Positions 1-5,780 of a stretch of DNA of 7,815 nucleotides are shown here, one piece after another. The stretch is taken from the NCBI GenBank assembly GCA_020426085.1, contig JAGQQP010000182.1:1-7815 (forward strand), given 5' to 3'. The notes below the pieces were generated by a model. That model searched no databases. It had not been told where the DNA came from and saw nothing but the letters and a program-made list of their open reading frames with translations. How positions within the stretch are numbered: the first letter of the stretch is position 1; each line of letters opens with the position of its first letter. The position numbers and the translations under genes were made by a program. This DNA comes from Planctomycetaceae bacterium (GTDB lineage: Bacteria > Planctomycetota > Planctomycetia > Planctomycetales > Planctomycetaceae).

Positions 1-608
1 AGCAGACCAGCGGTGCCTCAATCGTCGATAATATGAAACTCAATCTGCTGGTCGCCTCGGGAGGCGTTCTGTCACACGCCCCCAACATGAACCAGACAGC
101 TGCCATGATGATCGATGCCTTTGAACCTGAAGGCATGACCGTCCTGGCCAAAGACAGTATTTTCATGATGCCTCATCTGGGCGTATTAGCTCAGGTCCAT
201 CCCCGCGCAGCGCTTGAGGTATTTGAGCGTGACTGTCTGATCTACCTCGGTACCTGTATTGCACCGCGTGGCATGTATCGCGCCGGAAAATCCTGTTTCC
301 GTTATCACATCCGCAGTCATTCCCTGGAAGAGACGGGGGAAATGTTTTGTGGCGAGATGAAGATGTTTCCCCTTGATGAAAACGAACAGGCGGTGGTCAC
401 TGTAGAACCGGGCCGCGGTTACGATTTTGGAAATGGTTCCGGCAAGCGGAAAGAGTTCGAAGCACGCGGCGGCAAGGTGGGACTGATTCTGGATGCGCGT
501 GGCAGACCACTGGTTGTTCCCACCAGCGAAAACAACCATTTATCCGAATTAAACAGCTGGATCGAGGAACTGCAGCTGTATCCTGAACCGGCTCTTACTG
601 AAGTTTGA
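1..608 (+). CDS. MutL/GlmL-family ASKHA ATPase-like protein, C-terminal part (5' truncated by window)
   Basis: The reading frame is open from position 3 to the TGA at 606-608, giving 201 visible residues. An in-frame ATG at 33 lies inside the conserved domain, so it is probably internal and the true start is upstream of the window. Visible residues 18-27 (ASGGVLSHAP) followed by an acidic residue and PHLGVLA at about 57-63 match the adenosine-binding end of the ASKHA fold as it appears in the glutamate mutase accessory protein GlmL/MutL. After this, about 130 residues form an extra C-terminal region that carries four cysteines (78, 85, 98, 116) and a glycine-rich end (VGLILDARGRPLVVP, 159-173). 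Classical GlmL, as I recall it, ends soon after the GVLA segment, so this is a long variant. GlmL is thought to be an ATP-dependent helper of B12-dependent glutamate mutase, but no mutase gene is visible here. It is followed after 25 nt by the next operon gene. The family call is confident; its role here is not known. Confidence 0.8.
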   Translation, partial: QTSGASIVDNMKLNLLVASGGVLSHAPNMNQTAAMMIDAFEPEGMTVLAKDSIFMMPHLGVLAQVHPRAALEVFERDCLIYLGTCIAPRGMYRAGKSCFRYHIRSHSLEETGEMFCGEMKMFPLDENEQAVVTVEPGRGYDFGNGSGKRKEFEARGGKVGLILDARGRPLVVPTSENNHLSELNSWIEELQLYPEPALTEV

Positions 609-633
609 TTCAACCAGCAGAGACAAATCAATT

Positions 634-1764
634 ATGGCGAAGGCATATTCCCCCGGCTTACAGATCAGTCAGCGTGTTCTGCACTCCAGCAAACGAATTC
701 TCCCCATTCCGGGAGACGTACTCGTGAAGGAAGGTGACCAGGTCACCGCGGATCAGATCGTCGCCCAGACCTTCATGCCCGGCGATGTCACACCGATCAA
801 TATTGCCAATCAGATTTCCGTGGCCCCTTCCGAAGTCCCCCACTGCATGCTGATTCCGGAAGGGGAGGAAGTCCACGTCGGAGATACTCTCGCGCGCAGC
901 AATGGGATCTTTGGTTTTTTCAAATCAGAAACCAAAGCCAAAACAGCGGGAACCATTGAATCGATCTCCCATGTCACCGGGCAGGTCATTTTAAGAGGTG
1001 ACCCCATGCCGATTCAGGTTTGTGCGTATCAGGCGGGAACTGTAAAAGAAGTTATTCCCAACCAGGGTGTGGTCATCGAATCGGAAGTCACTTTTTTACA
1101 GGGAATTCTCGGGATCGGCGGGGAAGCCTTTGGAGTCATTACGTTTGCCTGCCAGGACAAACAGCAATCATTAACAGATGATCTTCTGGACGAATCCATG
1201 CGGGGCAAAATCGTCATCGGCGGTGCCCGCATGACCGGCCAGGCAGTCAGGAGGGGAATCGAAATTGGGGTCGCTGCGATAATTTCAGGGGGAATCGATG
1301 ATGAAGACCTCAAGGAAATCCTGGGCTACGATCTGGGTGTGGCCGTCACCGGCTCAGAACATATTGGCACGACGCTGATCATCACAGAAGGCTTCGGTGA
1401 TATCGCAATGGCAGATCGCACGTTTAACCTGCTGAAAGAACGCGAAGGTGCCAAAGCCGCCGTCAACGGAACCACTCAAATCCGCGCCGGCGTACTGCGG
1501 CCGGAAATCGTGATCCCACTGGATAACAACTCTTCAACGAGCAACGAAACCAGTAAGAGTGTTTCGACAGGAATTCTGGAAACGGGTGTTCCGGTGCGAA
1601 TCATCCGTGATCCTTATTTTGGACTGCTGGGTGAAGTTGGTGAGATGCCAACAGAACTGCGGACTCTTGAATCAGGCTCACAGTCACGCGTGCTGGAAGT
1701 CATTCTGGATTCAGGAGAGAACGTGATCGTTCCCCGTGCCAACGTGGAACTCATCGAAGGATAA
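634..1764 (+). CDS. Uncharacterised soluble protein with barrel-sandwich (lipoyl-like) segments and C-terminal KOW motif
   Basis: The 376-residue product has no signal peptide or membrane helix, so it is predicted to be cytoplasmic. Residues 22-44 (core PGDVLVKEGDQV) and 74-87 (EGEEVHVGDTLA) have the G-D-x-V/G-D-x-L pattern of barrel-sandwich hybrid folds, as in lipoyl, RnfC or HlyD-like domains. Residues 103-129 and 133-148 look like further repeats of it. I see no obvious lipoylation or biotinylation lysine motif (no MKM or DKA). Residues 190-290 form a glycine-rich alpha/beta segment with IVIGGARMTG and AAIISGGID. Residues 292-312 are a Ser/Thr/Asn-rich linker. Residues 319-337 (VPVRIIRDPYFGLLGEVGE) are a KOW-type motif, and the strand at 360-372 closes a small beta domain. 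Upstream of the ATG there is only a weak purine stretch (GCAGAGA), consistent with reading through from the preceding gene 25 nt away. It is probably an adaptor or scaffold for the membrane proteins encoded next; this is inferred from position. No named gene recognised. Confidence 0.85.
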   Translation: MAKAYSPGLQISQRVLHSSKRILPIPGDVLVKEGDQVTADQIVAQTFMPGDVTPINIANQISVAPSEVPHCMLIPEGEEVHVGDTLARSNGIFGFFKSETKAKTAGTIESISHVTGQVILRGDPMPIQVCAYQAGTVKEVIPNQGVVIESEVTFLQGILGIGGEAFGVITFACQDKQQSLTDDLLDESMRGKIVIGGARMTGQAVRRGIEIGVAAIISGGIDDEDLKEILGYDLGVAVTGSEHIGTTLIITEGFGDIAMADRTFNLLKEREGAKAAVNGTTQIRAGVLRPEIVIPLDNNSSTSNETSKSVSTGILETGVPVRIIRDPYFGLLGEVGEMPTELRTLESGSQSRVLEVILDSGENVIVPRANVELIEG

Positions 1765-1770
1765 TCATTC

Positions 1771-3030
1771 ATGCAATACCAGACCTTCAAATCTGCTCTG
1801 AGCTGCCTGTTGCTGACGGTTGTCGCAGTTTCAGGAAATTCTATGATACAGGCTGCCGAACCACCCGCGCCTCCCATTGATTTTCTTGCGGAAGATGTGC
1901 CCGGTGATGCAGGAACTGCCATTGATCTGTCCTGGACACTTTCGCCGGATGACCAACCCGATCTCAAACCGCGCAAGGTTCTGCGATATGTCATCTATCG
2001 TAAAGAAGCAGATAACCAGGAGTCAAAGTATGAAAACATCGGCGAACCAACATACCAAGTCAATACATTTCGCGATTCGAACTGCAAAACCGGGACTCCC
2101 TACCTCTACCAGATCGAGGCCGTCGGTCAGGAGGGCCTGACCTCTGCTCCGGTGGTCATTAAGGAACCTGTCATCGCCTCGCTGCAATGGTTTAATCAGC
2201 AGCGTGAGTGGTTTGCCGTTTTTGTCGTCTTGATCTGCGGTTCGGTCATATTCTTCATCCGCCTGGCACGGAGTGGAAAAGAACTGAAGGTCCGAAAGAT
2301 AGCGGGACTGGAAGCGATAAACGATGCCGTCGGCCGTGCAACGGAAATGGGACGCTCCTGCCTGTTTGTTCCCGGAATTCAGGACATCAATGATATCCAG
2401 ACCGTCGCCGGGATCACCGTGCTCGCGCAGGTGGCAGAAACGACGGCAGACTATCGAGCAACACTCGAAGTTCCGACTTCCCGCTCACTCGTGATGACAA
2501 CGGCCCGCGATACGGTCGAAGCAGCTTATCTGGCGGCAGGCAGACCGGATGAATATAACGAAGACGATATCTACTATATTACTGACGAGCAGTTCGGGTA
2601 CGTTGCCAGCGTCACCGGCAAGATGGTTCGCGACAAACCGGCGGCCTGCTTTTATATGGGCGCATTTTACGCCGAGTCACTGATTCTGGCAGAAACAGGT
2701 AACTCCGTCGGTGCGATTCAGGTGGCAGGTACCGCGATGCCGACCCAGCTCCCTTTCTTCGTCGCCGCCTGTGACTTCACACTGATTGGTGAAGAGTTCT
2801 TTGCCGCATCAGCATACCTGTCCGGTGAACCTCAGCAGTTAGGCAGCCTGAAAGGACAGGACTTCGGAAAACTGATCGGAGGCCTGTTACTGATAGCAGG
2901 CTGCATTATCATGACTCTCTCTTCCATCCAGACACAGGGAGCGACTCCGGAGAATCAGAAGCCGACCTACCTGCAGTCAGCTTCGAACTACATCATACAG
3001 AACATCCTCGGTAAAGGAGGTTTTAAATAA
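1771..3030 (+). CDS. Membrane-anchored protein: signal peptide, FN3 domain, TM, large conserved cytoplasmic domain, TM (DUF6754-like)
   Basis: The 419-residue product begins with a signal peptide (hydrophobic core about 9-20, possible cleavage after QAA near 29). Residues 31-130 read as a fibronectin type III domain: a proline-rich entry, IDLSW at 51-55, YVIYR at 73-77 and YLYQIEAVGQEGLTSAP at 111-127. A membrane helix at 147-165 is followed by RLARSGKELKVRK, which by the positive-inside rule puts residues 170-365 in the cytoplasm. This large domain has a dense set of motifs (RATEMGRSCLFVPGI, AAYLAAGRPD, AESLILAETGN, QVAGTAMPTQLPFF, CDFTLIGEEFFAASAYL) that look strongly conserved. I recall the family label DUF6754 for such proteins but could not check it. 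A second helix (366-386) returns to the outside. AAGGA at 1757-1761 supports the ATG, 6 nt after the previous stop. The last base of its stop codon is the first base of the next gene. Function unknown; the two helices around a conserved cytoplasmic domain suggest a scaffold of a larger membrane complex. Confidence 0.85.
   Translation: MQYQTFKSALSCLLLTVVAVSGNSMIQAAEPPAPPIDFLAEDVPGDAGTAIDLSWTLSPDDQPDLKPRKVLRYVIYRKEADNQESKYENIGEPTYQVNTFRDSNCKTGTPYLYQIEAVGQEGLTSAPVVIKEPVIASLQWFNQQREWFAVFVVLICGSVIFFIRLARSGKELKVRKIAGLEAINDAVGRATEMGRSCLFVPGIQDINDIQTVAGITVLAQVAETTADYRATLEVPTSRSLVMTTARDTVEAAYLAAGRPDEYNEDDIYYITDEQFGYVASVTGKMVRDKPAACFYMGAFYAESLILAETGNSVGAIQVAGTAMPTQLPFFVAACDFTLIGEEFFAASAYLSGEPQQLGSLKGQDFGKLIGGLLLIAGCIIMTLSSIQTQGATPENQKPTYLQSASNYIIQNILGKGGFK
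3013..3021 (+). promoter_or_regulatory. Strong ribosome binding site for the gene at 3030
   Basis: AAAGGAGGT matches the anti-Shine-Dalgarno sequence closely and ends 8 nt before the ATG at 3030. It lies inside the last codons of the preceding gene (encoding GKGG), and start and stop overlap by one base (TAATG), so termination and reinitiation are probably coupled. Confidence 0.7.
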
Positions 3031-3758
3031 TGAAGCGAACCGTTCCGCTGTTCATTTCAGCAATCACAGGGTTTGTCCTCATTGGGACAGCGTTTATCCC
3101 CAAATTCGTTGACTGGGGAAACGACGCGATGGCCTGGTTCAATCTGCTGGCCGCTTTTGCTTTCATCCTTGGCGGAGGCAATCTGCTTAAGATGCAGTTA
3201 CAGAAAATTTCTGCACAACAGCCAGGCTGGGGTTATGCAGCTGTCACTTTGATCGCATTTTTTGTCACATTGTTTGTCGGACTGGTAAAAGTCGGCGTGC
3301 ACCCGAATGTAAAGTTCCCTGAATTTGCCTGGTCGGGAGATTATCTGCAGGAAGATGGCGCCTTCTGGTGGCTGTTCGAATATATTTTCACCCCACTTTC
3401 AGCCACCATGTTTGCTTTGCTGGCGTTTTATATTTCATCCGCAGCCTTTCGGGCCTTCCGTGCCAAAAATACAGAAGCCACAATTCTGCTGATCATTGCC
3501 GTCATCATTCTACTGGGACGAACTTACGCCAGTGTCTGGTTAACAGGCTGGTTACCAGATGAATTTATCCTCGGCGACAGCGGCATCAAATACAGCGATT
3601 TCAATCTGCAGAATTTATCCGAAGTCATCATGGAAAATTTTACAACTGCGGGGATGCGGGCCATCAAAATTGGAATTGCACTAGGGGTGGCTTCGACTTC
3701 TCTGAAAGTGTTATTAGGCGTTGATCGTTCTTACCTTGGTTCGGATCAGGAGGTGTAA
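3030..3758 (+). CDS. Polytopic membrane protein of the MutL-associated operon, about six TM helices
   Basis: The product has 242 residues and is dominated by hydrophobic segments at roughly 5-24, 35-53, 68-88, 112-140, 149-170 and 205-228, so six helices are likely. Loops between helices 1-2 and 3-4 are short and contain mixed charges. The stretch after helix 4 (AFRAFRAKNTEA) is basic and probably cytoplasmic; the loop at about 170-204 is the longest polar part. Helix 4 begins with WWLFEYIFTPLSATMFALLAFYI, in which a glutamate and a proline sit near the membrane and may be functional. I recognise no transporter or enzyme signature. The start is set by the AAAGGAGGT site just upstream and by the one-base overlap with the preceding stop. 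Three nucleotides separate its stop from the next ATG. By position it is one of two polytopic subunits of the putative complex. Function unknown. Confidence 0.85.
   Translation: MKRTVPLFISAITGFVLIGTAFIPKFVDWGNDAMAWFNLLAAFAFILGGGNLLKMQLQKISAQQPGWGYAAVTLIAFFVTLFVGLVKVGVHPNVKFPEFAWSGDYLQEDGAFWWLFEYIFTPLSATMFALLAFYISSAAFRAFRAKNTEATILLIIAVIILLGRTYASVWLTGWLPDEFILGDSGIKYSDFNLQNLSEVIMENFTTAGMRAIKIGIALGVASTSLKVLLGVDRSYLGSDQEV
3748..3755 (+). promoter_or_regulatory. Strong ribosome binding site for the gene at 3762
   Basis: AGGAGGTG lies 6 nt before the ATG at 3762, within the last codons of the preceding gene. Together with the site at 3013-3021 it marks the two middle membrane genes as the best-translated starts of the operon by this criterion; the other starts have weaker sites. 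Confidence 0.7.
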
Positions 3759-3761
3759 TCA

Positions 3762-4625
3762 ATGCTGGATTTTCTACAACATCTGGATCGTCGCTGGATC
3801 TTTTTACTCATGTTTATCGCTGTTGCTGTCCCTCTTATCATGGGCACAACGTTTCCTGAAGTCCCCTCGGATCAGGTAATGGCGGTTTTTGAAGCGGTCG
3901 ATAATCTGCCCGACGGTTCCAATGTCGTGATGGCATTAGACTATGATCCTGCCAGCCAGGGAGAACTTCAGCCGATGGCCTCGGCCTTCACAAGACATTG
4001 TGCCATCAAAAAACACAACATCTACTTTATGACGCTCTGGCCGCAGGGAATCTCCATGATCCAGAATTCCATCGGCATCCTGCAGGATGAATACCCGGAG
4101 ACTTACAAAGGGAAATACGGAACGAAATACGTCAACCTTGGATTTCGAGCCGGTAACGAAGGCGTGATTAAACTGGTCGTCGAAGATCTGAAAAAATCCT
4201 ACTCCACAGATATCCACGGAACCAATCTGGATAATATTCCCCTTACAAAGAACCTCAAAAACATTCAGCAGGTCGATCTGTTGTGTAATGTCAGCGCCGG
4301 ATATCCTGGCTCGCAAGAATGGGTACTTTATGGCTCCTCCCCGTTTGATATCCCCACCGTCGTTGGTTGTACCGGAGTTCAAGCTCCGATCATGTTGCCT
4401 TATATTCCAGATCAGCTGACGGGCATGCTTGCTGCAATCAAAGGAGCTGCCGAATACGAACAGGCCATAATCAATGCCTACCCGGAACTGGAAAGTAACC
4501 CCAACGCCAAGGAAGGCCTTGTTCGCATGGGGCCTCAACTGGTAGCACACCTGCTGCTCATCAGCCTGATCTTATTAGGTAACGTGATTTATATCTGGGA
4601 ACGAAAACAGGGACTGCACCAATGA
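3762..4625 (+). CDS. Bitopic membrane protein with large extracytoplasmic alpha/beta domain
   Basis: The 287-residue product has an N-terminal membrane anchor at about 11-28 preceded by the basic HLDRRW, a soluble domain at about 30-255, and a C-terminal helix at about 258-277 followed by WERKQGLHQ. Positive charges at both ends put both termini in the cytoplasm and the 225-residue domain outside. The domain has an alternating strand/helix pattern: NVVMALDYDP at 54-63, NIYFMTLWPQG at 86-96, YVNLGFRAG at 123-131, VDLLCNVSAGYPGS at 171-184 and TVVGCTGVQAPIMLPYI at 199-215. This resembles a Rossmann-like or periplasmic-binding-like core, though I cannot assign a family. Cysteines occur at 80, 175 and 203. 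The AGGAGGTG site fixes the start. Its stop overlaps the next start (ATGA at 4622-4625). Probably a structural or ligand-sensing part of the operon's membrane complex; this is inferred from context only. Confidence 0.85.
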   Translation: MLDFLQHLDRRWIFLLMFIAVAVPLIMGTTFPEVPSDQVMAVFEAVDNLPDGSNVVMALDYDPASQGELQPMASAFTRHCAIKKHNIYFMTLWPQGISMIQNSIGILQDEYPETYKGKYGTKYVNLGFRAGNEGVIKLVVEDLKKSYSTDIHGTNLDNIPLTKNLKNIQQVDLLCNVSAGYPGSQEWVLYGSSPFDIPTVVGCTGVQAPIMLPYIPDQLTGMLAAIKGAAEYEQAIINAYPELESNPNAKEGLVRMGPQLVAHLLLISLILLGNVIYIWERKQGLHQ

Positions 4626-5515
4626 AGCAATCAACACTCATCTGGACAATCTTGATGGTCGCCGGTGGTGGATTTCTACTGTTCCAGGCCAGTAAAGGCA
4701 ACGGACGCGTCTATGTACGTGAAATCCCCGTAGAGGCCACAGCATCACAGCCCGACTCTGAGCCCCAGGTTTATCAATGGACTAAAAACCAGCAGGTGCC
4801 TCAATCTGAGAAGGATGATCCCGGTGTCAGTTTCAGCCTGTCTCGCACAGTCGGTCTCTGGGTCGCCGCATTCTGCACACTGGCAATCTTTTCATTTCTC
4901 TATGGTGACAATCCCCTGTATAAGTTTACGGAAGCGATCTTCGTTGGCGTCTCAGCTGGCTATGCCATGGTCGTCGCTTTCTGGACCGAAATTGCTACAA
5001 ACCTTTTCGCCAAGCTGCTTCCCGGCCTGGCACGCATCACCTTCTATCCTGACATTGATTCCACGACCAGACCGGAATTACTTTACCTGATCCCGCTTGT
5101 TTTAAGTATTTTACTCTTATGGCGATTGTCTCCCAAAGGGAGCTGGATTGCCCGCTGGCCACTGGCATTCTTCATCGGCGCGACAGCCGGCATCCGCTTA
5201 ATCAGTTACCTGGAAACGGACTTTATCGGGCAGTTGCAAAGCACCGTCATGCCATTCCTTGTATTTGCGTCCGATGGCTCTCTGCTGTGGGACAAATCGT
5301 TGAAGAACACAGTATTCATCGTGGGAGTACTCTCCTGCATGGTTTATTTCTTTTTCTCAATCGAGCATGAAGGCATCATCAAATATGTTTCTCGTCTGGG
5401 AATCTGGGTTTTAATGGTTACCTTCGGAGCCAGCTTTGCTTACACCGTCATGGGGCGAATCGCGCTGCTCAGTGGTCGACTTGTATTCCTGTTTAATGAC
5501 TGGCTGGGAATCTAA
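4622..5515 (+). CDS. Polytopic membrane protein, about eight TM helices, last gene of the operon
   Basis: The product has 297 residues. An N-terminal hydrophobic segment (about 6-22) is followed by a polar, proline/glutamine-rich stretch (24-73), then helices at about 76-94, 103-125, 152-168, 177-195, 228-246 and 257-275, and a last amphipathic or membrane segment at 279-293. The segment 95-123 (DNPLYKFTEAIFVGVSAGY followed by AMVVAFWTE) has glutamates at 104 and 123 within or at the edge of a helix and looks like the best-conserved part. No known transporter signature is recognised. The ATG at 4622 overlaps the preceding stop as ATGA, typical of translational coupling; ACAGGGA about 10 nt upstream is a moderate ribosome binding site. 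The gene is followed by a 265-nt noncoding gap, which makes it the operon's end. With the six-helix protein at 3030-3758 it would form the membrane core of the putative complex. Function unknown. Confidence 0.85.
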   Translation: MKQSTLIWTILMVAGGGFLLFQASKGNGRVYVREIPVEATASQPDSEPQVYQWTKNQQVPQSEKDDPGVSFSLSRTVGLWVAAFCTLAIFSFLYGDNPLYKFTEAIFVGVSAGYAMVVAFWTEIATNLFAKLLPGLARITFYPDIDSTTRPELLYLIPLVLSILLLWRLSPKGSWIARWPLAFFIGATAGIRLISYLETDFIGQLQSTVMPFLVFASDGSLLWDKSLKNTVFIVGVLSCMVYFFFSIEHEGIIKYVSRLGIWVLMVTFGASFAYTVMGRIALLSGRLVFLFNDWLGI

Positions 5516-5583
5516 GATTCGACCTGCGTCATTACTCTCCTTCCTCATCAGACGGGAAATAATGCCTCATTCCCCCGACATTC

Positions 5584-5639
5584 GATTCAACTCAACCTTA
5601 ATTCCCAGTTCACTTAAGGATTACGGTCCATTGAGAATC
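5584..5639 (+). other. Bulged inverted repeat downstream of the operon (possible transcript-end structure)
   Basis: CCTTAA at 5596-5601 and TTAAGG at 5614-5619 form a perfect 6-bp stem with a 12-nt loop. CTCAA at 5591-5595 can pair with TTGAG at 5631-5635, and GATT at 5584-5587 with AATC at 5636-5639. The outer pairs need an 11-nt bulge on one side and a 3-nt bulge on the other. Five T follow only at 5654-5658, so this is not a classical intrinsic terminator. It may still stabilise or end the operon mRNA; chance is a real alternative. Confidence 0.25.
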
Positions 5640-5702
5640 TGATGAAGATCCGGTTTTTGTGAAAAGCATTTCCATTCTACGCTACGCGTCCATTTCCTGA
5701 TC

Positions 5703-5711
5703 TGCTATATT
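5703..5711 (+). promoter_or_regulatory. Candidate extended -10 promoter element for the MFS gene
   Basis: TGCTATATT matches an extended -10 (TGnTATAAT) with one mismatch and lies 70 nt upstream of the MFS start. At the normal distance the -35 region (about 5683-5688, TACGCG) is poor. A promoter is expected in this gap because the preceding gap ends the operon, but the exact site is a guess. Confidence 0.25.
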
Positions 5712-5780
5712 TGAGTTCAGCCCACCGGTCGCCCGCCCCGGGTTGATACCTCAACTATTCCAGGCAAGAAATAGATCGAA

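Noticed and set aside
186..539. A 117-codon open frame on the minus strand opposite the MutL-family gene.
   Set aside because: The plus-strand frame carries recognisable ASKHA/MutL motifs throughout; the antisense product shows none.
103..608. Possibility that this part of the MutL-family gene encodes a separate enzyme fused to it.
   Set aside because: The segment continues the MutL-like pattern without a linker and ends in a motif that fits a long variant of the same family; no independent enzyme signature is visible.
634..1764. Annotation as RnfC or as a biotin carboxyl carrier protein.
   Set aside because: There are no iron-sulphur cysteine clusters or biotinylation motif; only the barrel-sandwich style is shared.
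3936..4550. A 204-codon open frame on the minus strand, antisense to the bitopic membrane protein gene.
   Set aside because: The plus-strand gene has a strong ribosome binding site, a coherent topology and operon overlaps on both sides. The minus-strand product has no recognisable domain and lacks independent support.
5554..5574. GGGAA...TTCCC inverted repeat considered as an intrinsic terminator.
   Set aside because: Only five pairs with an 11-nt loop and no T-run after it (it is followed by C-rich sequence).
5436..5642. A 68-codon plus-strand open frame running from the last operon gene into the intergenic gap.
   Set aside because: More than a third of it is an out-of-frame copy of the membrane protein's end, the product has no plausible domain, and no ribosome binding site is seen.
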